The notes beneath the pieces are model-generated. The model saw only the letters and a program-made list of their open reading frames with translations, was not told the DNA's origin and ran no database searches. 64,000 nucleotides of DNA from Isosphaeraceae bacterium EP7 (GTDB lineage: Bacteria > Planctomycetota > Planctomycetia > Isosphaerales > Isosphaeraceae): NCBI GenBank assembly GCA_038400315.1, contig CP151667.1:5095174-5159173 (forward strand), written 5' to 3'. This document shows, in pieces, positions 8,368 to 15,560 of the stretch; the first letter of the stretch is position 1, and the number at the start of each line of letters is the position of its first letter. The translations under genes and the position numbers were made by a program.

Positions 8368-8757
8368 ATGAAGACTAGCATCAAGACAATCGCGTTGGGA
8401 ACCCTTCTGGCCCTCGGCGGCATGGTGGCGATGGGCGGGGCCGAGGCCAAGGCTGATGGCGGTCGTGGCCAGGGCAACGGACACGGACACCACGGCGGCG
8501 GCTACAACGGCGGTCATCACCAGCATCACTCCCGCTGCGGCTGCCCGGGCTACGGCGGCGGATATCGAGGTGGCTACGGCGGCGGTTATCGCCCCGGTTA
8601 CGGCGGCGGCTATGGGCCCGGCTATCCGGTCTATCGCCCCTACGTCCCGACCGGTTACGGCTACCCGGTTCCGTATCGGCCCTACGGCTACCCCGTCTAT
8701 CAGCAGCCCGGCTTCTCCTTCGGCCTGAGCATCGGCCAGCCGGGCTATGGTTGGTAA
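8368..8757 (+). CDS. Small secreted Gly/Tyr/His-rich protein
   Basis: A 129-residue protein with a clear signal peptide (KTIALGTLLALGGMVAMG, cleavage likely after AEA or AKA near residue 31). The mature part is low-complexity: a His/Gly section, one Cys-Gly-Cys motif (CGC), then tandem GGYRGGYGGGYRPGYGGGY-type units and a Pro/Tyr-rich tail (YPVYRPYVP). The ATG at 8368 has an AGGGA about eight bases upstream. Similar Gly-Tyr proteins are common in planctomycetes and may be surface or envelope structural proteins. No enzymatic domain is present. A good terminator hairpin follows. Confidence 0.8.
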   Translation: MKTSIKTIALGTLLALGGMVAMGGAEAKADGGRGQGNGHGHHGGGYNGGHHQHHSRCGCPGYGGGYRGGYGGGYRPGYGGGYGPGYPVYRPYVPTGYGYPVPYRPYGYPVYQQPGFSFGLSIGQPGYGW

Positions 8758-8783
8758 CGCGTCAGGATGGAATGCCCCACATG

Positions 8784-8814
8784 ACCCCGGGAGCCGGATC
8801 GCCGGCCCCGGGGT
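8784..8814 (+). terminator. Rho-independent terminator after the Gly/Tyr-rich gene
   Basis: ACCCCGGG (8784-8791) pairs with CCCGGGGT (8807-8814), and inside it GCCGG pairs with CCGGC around an ATCG loop, with a single bulged A. TTTCT follows at once. It lies 27 bp after the stop and between convergent genes. Confidence 0.75.
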
Positions 8815-8842
8815 TTCTCGCTTCGAAGGCGACCGAGGAAAG

Positions 8843-9766
8843 TCATTTCGAGGCGGCCGGCTCATAGGCCCGGATCTCGGGATGCATCGTGTAGAGCCTC
8901 GATTTCCCGCCCGATTCGACCAGGATCGGGCTCGACGAGTTGTTCGCCGCGATCGGATTGCCGGCGTATTTCTCCCAGTGAATCAGGTCCCTCGAGCGGG
9001 CGACATTCGAGGTCCAATCTCGCCAGGGCAAGGTCGCGTTGGCGTGATAGAACGTGTAATAGAAGCCGTCTCGCTTGATGATCTGGTTCATGGCAACGGC
9101 ATGCAGGTCATAGGCCTCGGGGCCCATCGCCAGCACCGGCTCGTCCTGGACGTTGACCCAGGTCTTGCGGTCCTTCGACGTTGCCAGCCAGACGCCGCGG
9201 TCGCCTCGCTCGTAAAAAAGATACCAGACGCCCCCCTCGACCCAGATCGTCGGCGTTCCGTAAGGGCCGGCCGTGATGGGCGTCCCATCCTTGCGCAGGA
9301 CCTTAAGCGGCCCTTGCTCGGTCCAGTGGATACGATCGGTGGAGGTGAGGAGATGGGCGATGTCCCCCTTCCCCTCGGCAAACATGTAATAAGTCCCGTC
9401 CTGCTTGACGACGCAGACGTCCTCGACCCAGAGGGACGTGAGCAGCGGATTAGCCGGGTCGCGGGTCCAGGTCAGCCCGTCCGGCGAGGTCGCGTGGCCG
9501 AGCATGCGGGTGGGGGAAAGCGAGTCGTTGTAGCCCGTATACCAGAGGTGATAGGTCCCATCCTCGACCAGGATGAATCCGCGTTCCCGGATCTTGTTGT
9601 CCCAGGTCGAGGCGCCCGTCCCTTTGAAGACAGCCCCCTGCGTTCGAGGGGTCCAGGAGACGAAGTCTCTAGGAAATGGGATGACCTGGGCGATCGCAGC
9701 CTGGCCGATCGAGCCGACGAGAAGGAATGCGGCCAGGGTCCGGGCGAGGGGTCGGGATCGGATCAT
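8843..9766 (-). CDS. Secreted glycosidase-like five-bladed beta-propeller protein
   Basis: The 307 residues start with a signal peptide (LARTLAAFLLVGSIGQAAIAQ). The rest is a repeated propeller pattern of the GH43/GH32/GH130-like fold: DGTYHLWYTGYND, GHATSPDGLTWTRDPANPLL, DGTYYMFAEG, ATSKDRKTWV and GFYYTFYHAN, ending with SRDLIHWEKY. Such proteins cleave or phosphorolyse glycosidic bonds, but the catalytic acids cannot be assigned confidently by eye. Export suggests action on polysaccharide in the periplasm or outside. It lies next to a GH1-like gene on the same strand, 50 bp apart, and they may share a transcript. Confidence 0.75.
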   Translation of the reverse strand: MIRSRPLARTLAAFLLVGSIGQAAIAQVIPFPRDFVSWTPRTQGAVFKGTGASTWDNKIRERGFILVEDGTYHLWYTGYNDSLSPTRMLGHATSPDGLTWTRDPANPLLTSLWVEDVCVVKQDGTYYMFAEGKGDIAHLLTSTDRIHWTEQGPLKVLRKDGTPITAGPYGTPTIWVEGGVWYLFYERGDRGVWLATSKDRKTWVNVQDEPVLAMGPEAYDLHAVAMNQIIKRDGFYYTFYHANATLPWRDWTSNVARSRDLIHWEKYAGNPIAANNSSSPILVESGGKSRLYTMHPEIRAYEPAASK

Positions 9767-9816
9767 CGGCGAGTCTCGTGGGTTCTGGGTCCGGTTGATG
9801 CGGCCGTTCGTTCATT

Positions 9817-11145
9817 CTAACGCCCCGCCAGTGCCCGCCCATCCTCCCTGTCCAGCTCGTCGATACGATCCAGCCAGGCGAGGGCCGAGTCGAACGCCAC
9901 GATGTGGCCGAAATCGCGGACCAGCTCGCGGAAGGCCTGGCAGGCGGGCCGCTCGCGGCGGTCGAGGTCGAAAAGGCCGACCGGGTTAACAGTGCCCCGT
10001 ACCTCGCGCAGGGCCACGTCCCAGTCCACCATGTCGACGAGCCCATACCAGGTGAAGCCGACGATGGGGATTTGATCTTCGCGCAATCGCCTGACGTTGG
10101 CCGCCTGCTTCCAGAGCCATTCGCTGGCCCCGTCTGGGTGGGGAAAGTTCGTCTCGGTGTGCATTACGGGAAGGTGATATCGCCGCTCGTAATCGGTCAT
10201 CACCACGTAATAGCCATACACCTCGCCGCCGACGGGCGCCGTGTGGCCGTCGGCGTGGACAAACTGCTCGTTGGTCGAGTAATAATCGGTCCCCAGGATG
10301 CATCGGCCGCGGAGCGCAGGGCCCCGCCGCATGAACTCGTCGTATTCGCCCCGACTCATTCCATTGTCGTTCAGATATTGATAGATGGGCGCCTCGACGT
10401 GGCGGCCGTACGTCAGGTCGAGGGGAAGGAATCGCCTCTCATTGAGAAATGAGGCGCGGGCTTCGACGTTCGGCGAAATCGAGTGGTAATACTCGGTGCT
10501 CTCGCTCTGGATGAAGATGGCGCGGTAGTTCACCGAGAGGATCGCCTCCATGGACAGGATGCTCGCCATGCAGAGGTGTTTAACCGCCGTGACGAACGGA
10601 ATCTCGGCCCCCGGCCCGGCCTCCCAGATGCCTCCCAGAGGCCGATCCTCGGAGTCTTTGCTCTCCACGCCTCGGCTGACCATCCGCTCATTCCACCATC
10701 CCAGCTCGGCGCTGAAGCGAGCGGCGATGTAGATCTCATTCACCGGAGTGTACATGCGAACCCTGCGGTAGCGGAACGCGAAATCCTTGGCATACTCGGC
10801 GAAGTAGCGGGGGAATTCGGAATTCTGGAAGCTATTCCCCAGCCAATCAGGCATGCCGAAATGGCAGAGATCGAGGATCGGCTCGAGCCCGATCTCGTGC
10901 ATCCTGGCGAGGACCTCGTCGGTGAACGACCAGTCGTAATGCCCCGGCCCCAGCCATGTCCGATGAATGGGCGGGCCCCAACGGACATGGGTCAGGCCCA
11001 GGCCCCGCGCCAGGTCCAGGTCTTCCCGCCAGCGTTGGTAGTGCCCGGTCGACTCGAATAAGTCGCGACGGATTGTCCCGCCATGGCCATCGCTGATGAC
11101 GGGGTAGCTCCCCTCAATTCCTACGGCGAACATGAAGCGTGCCAC
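9817..11145 (-). CDS. Family 1-like glycoside hydrolase (divergent active site)
   Basis: A 442-residue TIM-barrel enzyme resembling GH1 beta-glucosidases. YQRWREDLDLARGLGLTHVRWG is the usual first segment, LEPILDLCHFGMPDWL matches the strand 3 region, and YTPVNEIYIAA carries the acid/base Glu at residue 137. The nucleophile is likely Glu331 in VMHTETNF. Both active-site motifs depart from the canonical NEP and TENG forms. There is no signal peptide, so it acts in the cytoplasm. The protein ends with a further acidic segment of about 40 residues. It could be a related clan A family rather than true GH1. Confidence 0.75.
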   Translation of the reverse strand: MARFMFAVGIEGSYPVISDGHGGTIRRDLFESTGHYQRWREDLDLARGLGLTHVRWGPPIHRTWLGPGHYDWSFTDEVLARMHEIGLEPILDLCHFGMPDWLGNSFQNSEFPRYFAEYAKDFAFRYRRVRMYTPVNEIYIAARFSAELGWWNERMVSRGVESKDSEDRPLGGIWEAGPGAEIPFVTAVKHLCMASILSMEAILSVNYRAIFIQSESTEYYHSISPNVEARASFLNERRFLPLDLTYGRHVEAPIYQYLNDNGMSRGEYDEFMRRGPALRGRCILGTDYYSTNEQFVHADGHTAPVGGEVYGYYVVMTDYERRYHLPVMHTETNFPHPDGASEWLWKQAANVRRLREDQIPIVGFTWYGLVDMVDWDVALREVRGTVNPVGLFDLDRRERPACQAFRELVRDFGHIVAFDSALAWLDRIDELDREDGRALAGR

Positions 11146-11294
11146 GGAGTCGCCTCGGGTAGACGGAGAGTCATTCGATCGTCAGGAGCCCTGAGACCCG
11201 CACATCTGACCTCGCCGGGTCACTCTAGGCTGGAACGCTTTGCCTGTGACCTTGCATCGGCAAGCCGGGGTGGCTAAGATTTCTCGAAGTCGAT

Positions 11295-11367
<73 letters not shown>

Positions 11368-11443
11368 CTTCCGGCCGGCTGCATTTTCGGCCCGTCCCTG
11401 GTCCTCGCCTTGATTGGATCGGGCAAAACCGACTCGGGCCTTC

Positions 11444-11454
11444 CGAAACGAACC
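11444..11454 (+). repeat. CGAAACGAACC repeat, single copy
   Basis: One copy of the 11-base motif found six times in the window. It lies 50 bp before the cytochrome c start and reads in the same direction as that gene. Confidence 0.6.
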
Positions 11455-11503
11455 GCCGATTGACGAAGGTCACGGCCAGGCGGTCCTGAGCGAGCTTTAG
11501 CGA

Positions 11504-11971
11504 GTGACGGACGAAGGCACAGTCACGAAGTCGGATGGTTCCTCGAAGGCCGTCGGCTTCGCCATGATCGGCCTCGTCGCGATCGCCGCGACGGTGTTCC
11601 TCACCATGCGGCCGGCCGCGACTCCGCCGCCGGCGGCCCTTGCTTCCGACCCCTTGCTCTTGCAAGGGCGTGAAGTGTTCCTTGATCGTTGCGTGAGCTG
11701 CCACGGCGCCGAAGGCCGGGGTGATGGGCCGCTCGCTAAAACCTTGACCGGTCCGCCGGTCGGCAACCTGGCGTCGGGGCGCTGGAAGCACGGCGATCGT
11801 CCCGAGGACGTCTCCGGCGTGATCGCCAAGGGAACGCCCAACACGATGATGCCGGCCTGGCTGAGCACGATTGGCTCCGAACGTGTCGGCGCTGTCACTG
11901 CATACGTTTACCATCTCGCAGGGCGTCCCATCCCCGTGTCGCTGCGAGAACGCGGCGTCCGCAAGCCCTGA
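11504..11971 (+). CDS. Membrane-anchored mono-heme cytochrome c
   Basis: The 155 residues have one N-terminal membrane anchor (GFAMIGLVAIAATVFLTM, about 18-35), a Pro/Ala linker, and a class I cytochrome c domain with the heme motif CVSCH at 63-67. The distal Met ligand is in GTPNTMMPAW near residue 114. CHGAEGRGDGPLA is typical of small electron carriers of the CccA/CoxB-tail type. It is exported and faces the periplasm. The start is GTG 11504; the ribosome site is weak, so a start further in cannot be excluded. It follows the tRNA by 136 bp and precedes fkpA-like FKBP by 45 bp. Confidence 0.88.
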   Translation: MTDEGTVTKSDGSSKAVGFAMIGLVAIAATVFLTMRPAATPPPAALASDPLLLQGREVFLDRCVSCHGAEGRGDGPLAKTLTGPPVGNLASGRWKHGDRPEDVSGVIAKGTPNTMMPAWLSTIGSERVGAVTAYVYHLAGRPIPVSLRERGVRKP

Positions 11972-12016
11972 AATGGCCTTAGATCACCCGGATTACCCCA
12001 AACGGAGCCAACATCG

Positions 12017-12349
12017 ATGGCGACCTTCAAGACGCAGATCCTCGATTTGAAAGCGGGCACCGGAGCCGAGGCCAAGCCCGGCGACAACGTCACGGTGCAT
12101 TACACCGGCGTGCTCGAGAACGGTACCAAGTTCGACAGTTCGCGTGACCGCGGCCAGCCCTTCTCGTTCCCGCTCGGCCAGGGACGGGTCATCCAGGGCT
12201 GGGACCACGGCGTCGCAGGCATGAAGGTCGGCGGCCAGCGCAAGCTGACGATCCCCGCCGAGGAAGGTTACGGCTCACGCGGAGCCGGTGCGGCCATCCC
12301 CCCCGGCGCCACCTTGATCTTTGACGTCGAGCTGCTCAAGGTCAACTGA
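12017..12349 (+). CDS. FKBP-type peptidyl-prolyl cis-trans isomerase
   Basis: A minimal 110-residue single-domain FKBP, the same size as eukaryotic FKBP12. Core motifs are VTVHYTGVLENGTKFDSS (residues about 24-41), FPLGQGRVIQGWDHGVAGMKVG, and YGSRGAGAAIPPGATLIFDVELL, with the active-site Trp (GW) and Asp (FDS) conserved. It catalyses prolyl isomerisation in folding proteins. There is no signal peptide, so it is cytoplasmic. It is a stand-alone gene after the cytochrome, with a GGAG before the ATG. Confidence 0.95.
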   Translation: MATFKTQILDLKAGTGAEAKPGDNVTVHYTGVLENGTKFDSSRDRGQPFSFPLGQGRVIQGWDHGVAGMKVGGQRKLTIPAEEGYGSRGAGAAIPPGATLIFDVELLKVN

Positions 12350-12473
12350 GCCTGGTCGGTCGCGACTTCACCCCGCGGTTCGTCGCGTCCGGTCCCTTCG
12401 ACTGGACGCACGGCCCGGGGTGGCGGACAATGGCAAGGCGGGTGAGCGGCCCGTGTAACGCCAGGCGGCCCCG

Positions 12474-15400
12474 GTGGCAGACATGGTCCCCGACTACTAT
12501 GCGATGCTGGGCGTCGCCCCGAATGCCGACCGCTCGGAGATCGAGGCAGCCCTCTCTCGCCAGCAGCCCCTCTGGTCCTCGGGCACCCGCAACCCCAAGA
12601 CCAAGCACGCCTTCCAGTCGTACCTCGACCAGATCCCCGCAATCCGCCACGCCCTGCTCGGCGATCCGTCGAACCGCGCCTCCTACGACCTCCAGATCGC
12701 GGCCGTCCGCCAGGCCGAACGCACTCGCAAACTCGACGTTCTCCAGAAGCTCGTGGTGGTCAGGGCCGCGAAGGGAGGCTTGACGGTCTCCGATCGAGCC
12801 TTGCTGCGGGACCGGGCGGCCTCGCTCGGCCTGAACGCCGAAGACCTCGACAAGCTCGCCGAGCCCTTTCCCCTCAAAGCCGAGCCACCGCCGGAGATCG
12901 ACACGCCCGAGGCCCCCGTCGACGCCCTCGACCCGGCAACTCGCCGGCAGATCCGCGTCGGCCTGACCCATCTCGGGCTGCGTCATCTTTATGACGCCCT
13001 GGGCGTCCCCCGCGATGCGGCCGGCGACGCGATCGTCGCTCGTGCCGAGGAAGAACGCGGGCGCTGGATGCGGAAGTCGCAGGTAACCGCCGAGAAGACC
13101 GCCTGGCTGGAAGTGATCTCCTATGCCCAGTCCCACCTCGGGTCTCCGGCCGCAAGGTCGCGCTATGACCGCACGCTCGCCGTTGAGGCCGAGGAGGAGC
13201 TGTCGGAGTTAATCGCATTCGCCCTGGAAGGCAACGAACGGCTCGATCCCGGGACGCGGCAGATCCTGGTCGACGAAGCCTCGGCACGCGGTATCGCGCC
13301 CGTGCGTGCCGATCGCCTGATCCTGCGGGTCTGCAAGACACTCGGAGTCGCCCGCGATGCTCCGTCGCTCCTCCTTGAACCGCCAACCGCGACACGCTGG
13401 CTTCGCTGCCGTTCCTGTGGCGGCCTGAACGACCATACCCTGTTCATCCGCAGGCCCGATCAGCAGGCCCCATGCCGCCACTGCGCCATCGAACTCCGCT
13501 GGAGCTGCCCGGTCTGCCAGCGTTCGCGCTGGCCAGACGAGCCCCGTTGCTCATGCGGTTTTCCCCTGGAGCGTCGAGAAATCCTGGTCCAGACCTTCGA
13601 AGCGGCTCAGCAGGCGTTCAAGGTGCGCGACGATGACTCCGCGCTCGAATCCCTGCGCCGGGTGCAGGAGTTGGCCCCCGGTCATGTCGGGGCACGCAAG
13701 GGGATCGAGAAGATCAAGCATCGCCGGGCCGACCTGGCCAAGGTGGCCCTCGCCTGGAAGACGACCCGCGCGGCTCGTCAGTTTGTGGCTGCCCGCGAGG
13801 TGGTCTCGCAATGGGCCAAGCTGGTCGACCCTGAGACCGCCGAGTTGCAAGCGGCCTGGGCCGAACTGACCAAGGCCCTCCACGAGGCAGGCACCCTGAC
13901 GGCGCGGGCAAGGCGCCTCGAATCGTCCGAACCGAACGCCGCGCGGGCCCTCTACCGCCAGGCCCTGACGCTCGTCTCGGATCTGGCCGAGGCCCGCGAC
14001 GGTCTGCTCCGCAGCCCGCCCGACCCACCGACCGGTTTGACGATCGAGTCCGACGGCGACCTACTCCGGCTCCGCTGGAAACCACCCGCAGACGATGGCC
14101 TGGGCCCGCCGCGGTTCCGGGTCATGCGGATGCGCGCAGGCTCGACGAATTTTTCGGCCCCGGCCGAACTGGTTGCCGAGACCGACGCGACCTTCTGCGA
14201 CGACCCGGGCGCGACGCCCGGAGATTCGGTCGCCTACTCGGTGCACAGTGTGCGCGACGGCGTCCGGTCGTTGACCTCGGCTCAGACCGGTCCGTTGCTC
14301 GTGCTGGGTGAACCTGGAAATTTCATCAGCGAAGGTCGCGACGGGGAAATCGTCCTGACCTGGTCCCTTCCGGCGAAAGCCCTGGGTGCCAGGCTGATCC
14401 GCAAGACCGGTGCGGCGCCAAACGGGCCAGAGGACGGGTTGGTCGTGGACTCCCTGCGTGAGTCCGCCCGCGACGCCGGACTATCCAACGATCAGGTCTA
14501 TCATTACGCCGTGTTCGCCGAGTATCGCGGGCAGGCAGGAGCTGTGGTCCTGTCTCGCGCAACTTCGCTGGCGGCGAGCCCGCACCCGCCGATTGGTGGG
14601 CTCGATGCGCCGAAGCTGGCCCGCGAGCCCGATGGCCGGGTCCGCATCGACTGGCACCAGCCGGAGCGAGGGTCGGTGCGGATCGTCAGGTCAGAAAAGC
14701 CCCTGAATTTCGAGGCGGGCGAGCGCCTCGTCCCGGAACAGCTGAAGACGCTTTCCGCGGACTGGCTCGAAGACAGGGGGGGAAATGCGACGTTCGATTC
14801 GAGCCCTCCGGCCGCGGGCGTCTGCTATTACACGCCATTGACCTCATGGGCCGGCACCTGGACCGTTGGCGCGTCGGCCCCTTATTCATGCGTGCCGGAC
14901 CCGACCGACTTGCGTGCCGTACGAGTCGGAGGCGCTGGCCGGGTTCATCTCCGCTGGCGCTGGAGCCCGCGGGTATCGCAATGCCTGGTCGTCAGCAAGC
15001 CGGGCTCGGCACCGGACGGGCCGGACGACCGGGAGGCGACGGTGCTCCAGGTTTCCGAGGGTGAGTATAGCCGGCAGGGCTACCAGACCCTGACATTGCC
15101 GACGGCGATCGCGGGCCCCTGGCACCTTGCGGTCTTCAGCCTGATGTCGTCGGACGGCGAGCGGCTCGTTTCGCCGGGATTGGAGCCGACTGCACGGACG
15201 ATCGTCCCCGGTCCAAACCCCGAGGTGACCGTCTCGTATACCCTGCGCAAAGGAGGCTTTCCCGGCCGCCCCTGGTCGCTCCTGTTCCGCACCGATCCGG
15301 CCGGCTCAACGATCCCGCCGACGGCGATCGTTGCCCATCCCAGGACGATCCCGCTGTCCGTGGATGACGGCGAGATCGTGGCCCGTCTGCCGGCAACCAG

Positions 15401-15542
15401 GGACGGGGCGAGCTTCCCCATCCCGACGACGATCGACCTGGCCCGTCACCTGGCCCGCGTCTTCCCCGATCCGGCGGCCGACCCCGAGAGTCAGGCCCCG
15501 ATCCGGCTGCGTCATCCCGACGCTGGCCAGACCCGGGCCTGA
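12474..15542 (+). CDS. Large J-like / zinc-ribbon / TPR / FnIII-like protein
   Basis: A 1022-residue multidomain protein. Residues 6-75 look like a J-domain (DYYAMLGVAPNADRSEIEAAL), and 170-235 like a second (HLYDALGVPRDAAGDAI), but neither has the HPD motif needed to stimulate Hsp70. Four Cys pairs at 312/315, 334/337, 345/348 and 359/361 form two zinc ribbons. A helical TPR-like part (about 370-510) follows, then several fibronectin type III-like beta domains (GLTIESDGDLLRLRWKPP from about 515, LVLGEPGNF, and so on). There is no signal peptide or transmembrane helix. The start is GTG 12474, or ATG 12483. The role is unknown; the layout suggests a chaperone-related scaffold. Confidence 0.78.
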   Translation: MADMVPDYYAMLGVAPNADRSEIEAALSRQQPLWSSGTRNPKTKHAFQSYLDQIPAIRHALLGDPSNRASYDLQIAAVRQAERTRKLDVLQKLVVVRAAKGGLTVSDRALLRDRAASLGLNAEDLDKLAEPFPLKAEPPPEIDTPEAPVDALDPATRRQIRVGLTHLGLRHLYDALGVPRDAAGDAIVARAEEERGRWMRKSQVTAEKTAWLEVISYAQSHLGSPAARSRYDRTLAVEAEEELSELIAFALEGNERLDPGTRQILVDEASARGIAPVRADRLILRVCKTLGVARDAPSLLLEPPTATRWLRCRSCGGLNDHTLFIRRPDQQAPCRHCAIELRWSCPVCQRSRWPDEPRCSCGFPLERREILVQTFEAAQQAFKVRDDDSALESLRRVQELAPGHVGARKGIEKIKHRRADLAKVALAWKTTRAARQFVAAREVVSQWAKLVDPETAELQAAWAELTKALHEAGTLTARARRLESSEPNAARALYRQALTLVSDLAEARDGLLRSPPDPPTGLTIESDGDLLRLRWKPPADDGLGPPRFRVMRMRAGSTNFSAPAELVAETDATFCDDPGATPGDSVAYSVHSVRDGVRSLTSAQTGPLLVLGEPGNFISEGRDGEIVLTWSLPAKALGARLIRKTGAAPNGPEDGLVVDSLRESARDAGLSNDQVYHYAVFAEYRGQAGAVVLSRATSLAASPHPPIGGLDAPKLAREPDGRVRIDWHQPERGSVRIVRSEKPLNFEAGERLVPEQLKTLSADWLEDRGGNATFDSSPPAAGVCYYTPLTSWAGTWTVGASAPYSCVPDPTDLRAVRVGGAGRVHLRWRWSPRVSQCLVVSKPGSAPDGPDDREATVLQVSEGEYSRQGYQTLTLPTAIAGPWHLAVFSLMSSDGERLVSPGLEPTARTIVPGPNPEVTVSYTLRKGGFPGRPWSLLFRTDPAGSTIPPTAIVAHPRTIPLSVDDGEIVARLPATRDGASFPIPTTIDLARHLARVFPDPAADPESQAPIRLRHPDAGQTRA

Positions 15543-15560
15543 TGGATCAAGGCCCGTCAA

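Noticed and set aside
8530-8700. Possible CRISPR-like or satellite repeat in the Gly/Tyr-rich gene
   Set aside because: The repeats are codon-based GGY/GPGY units in one reading frame, with no uniform repeat and spacer lengths.
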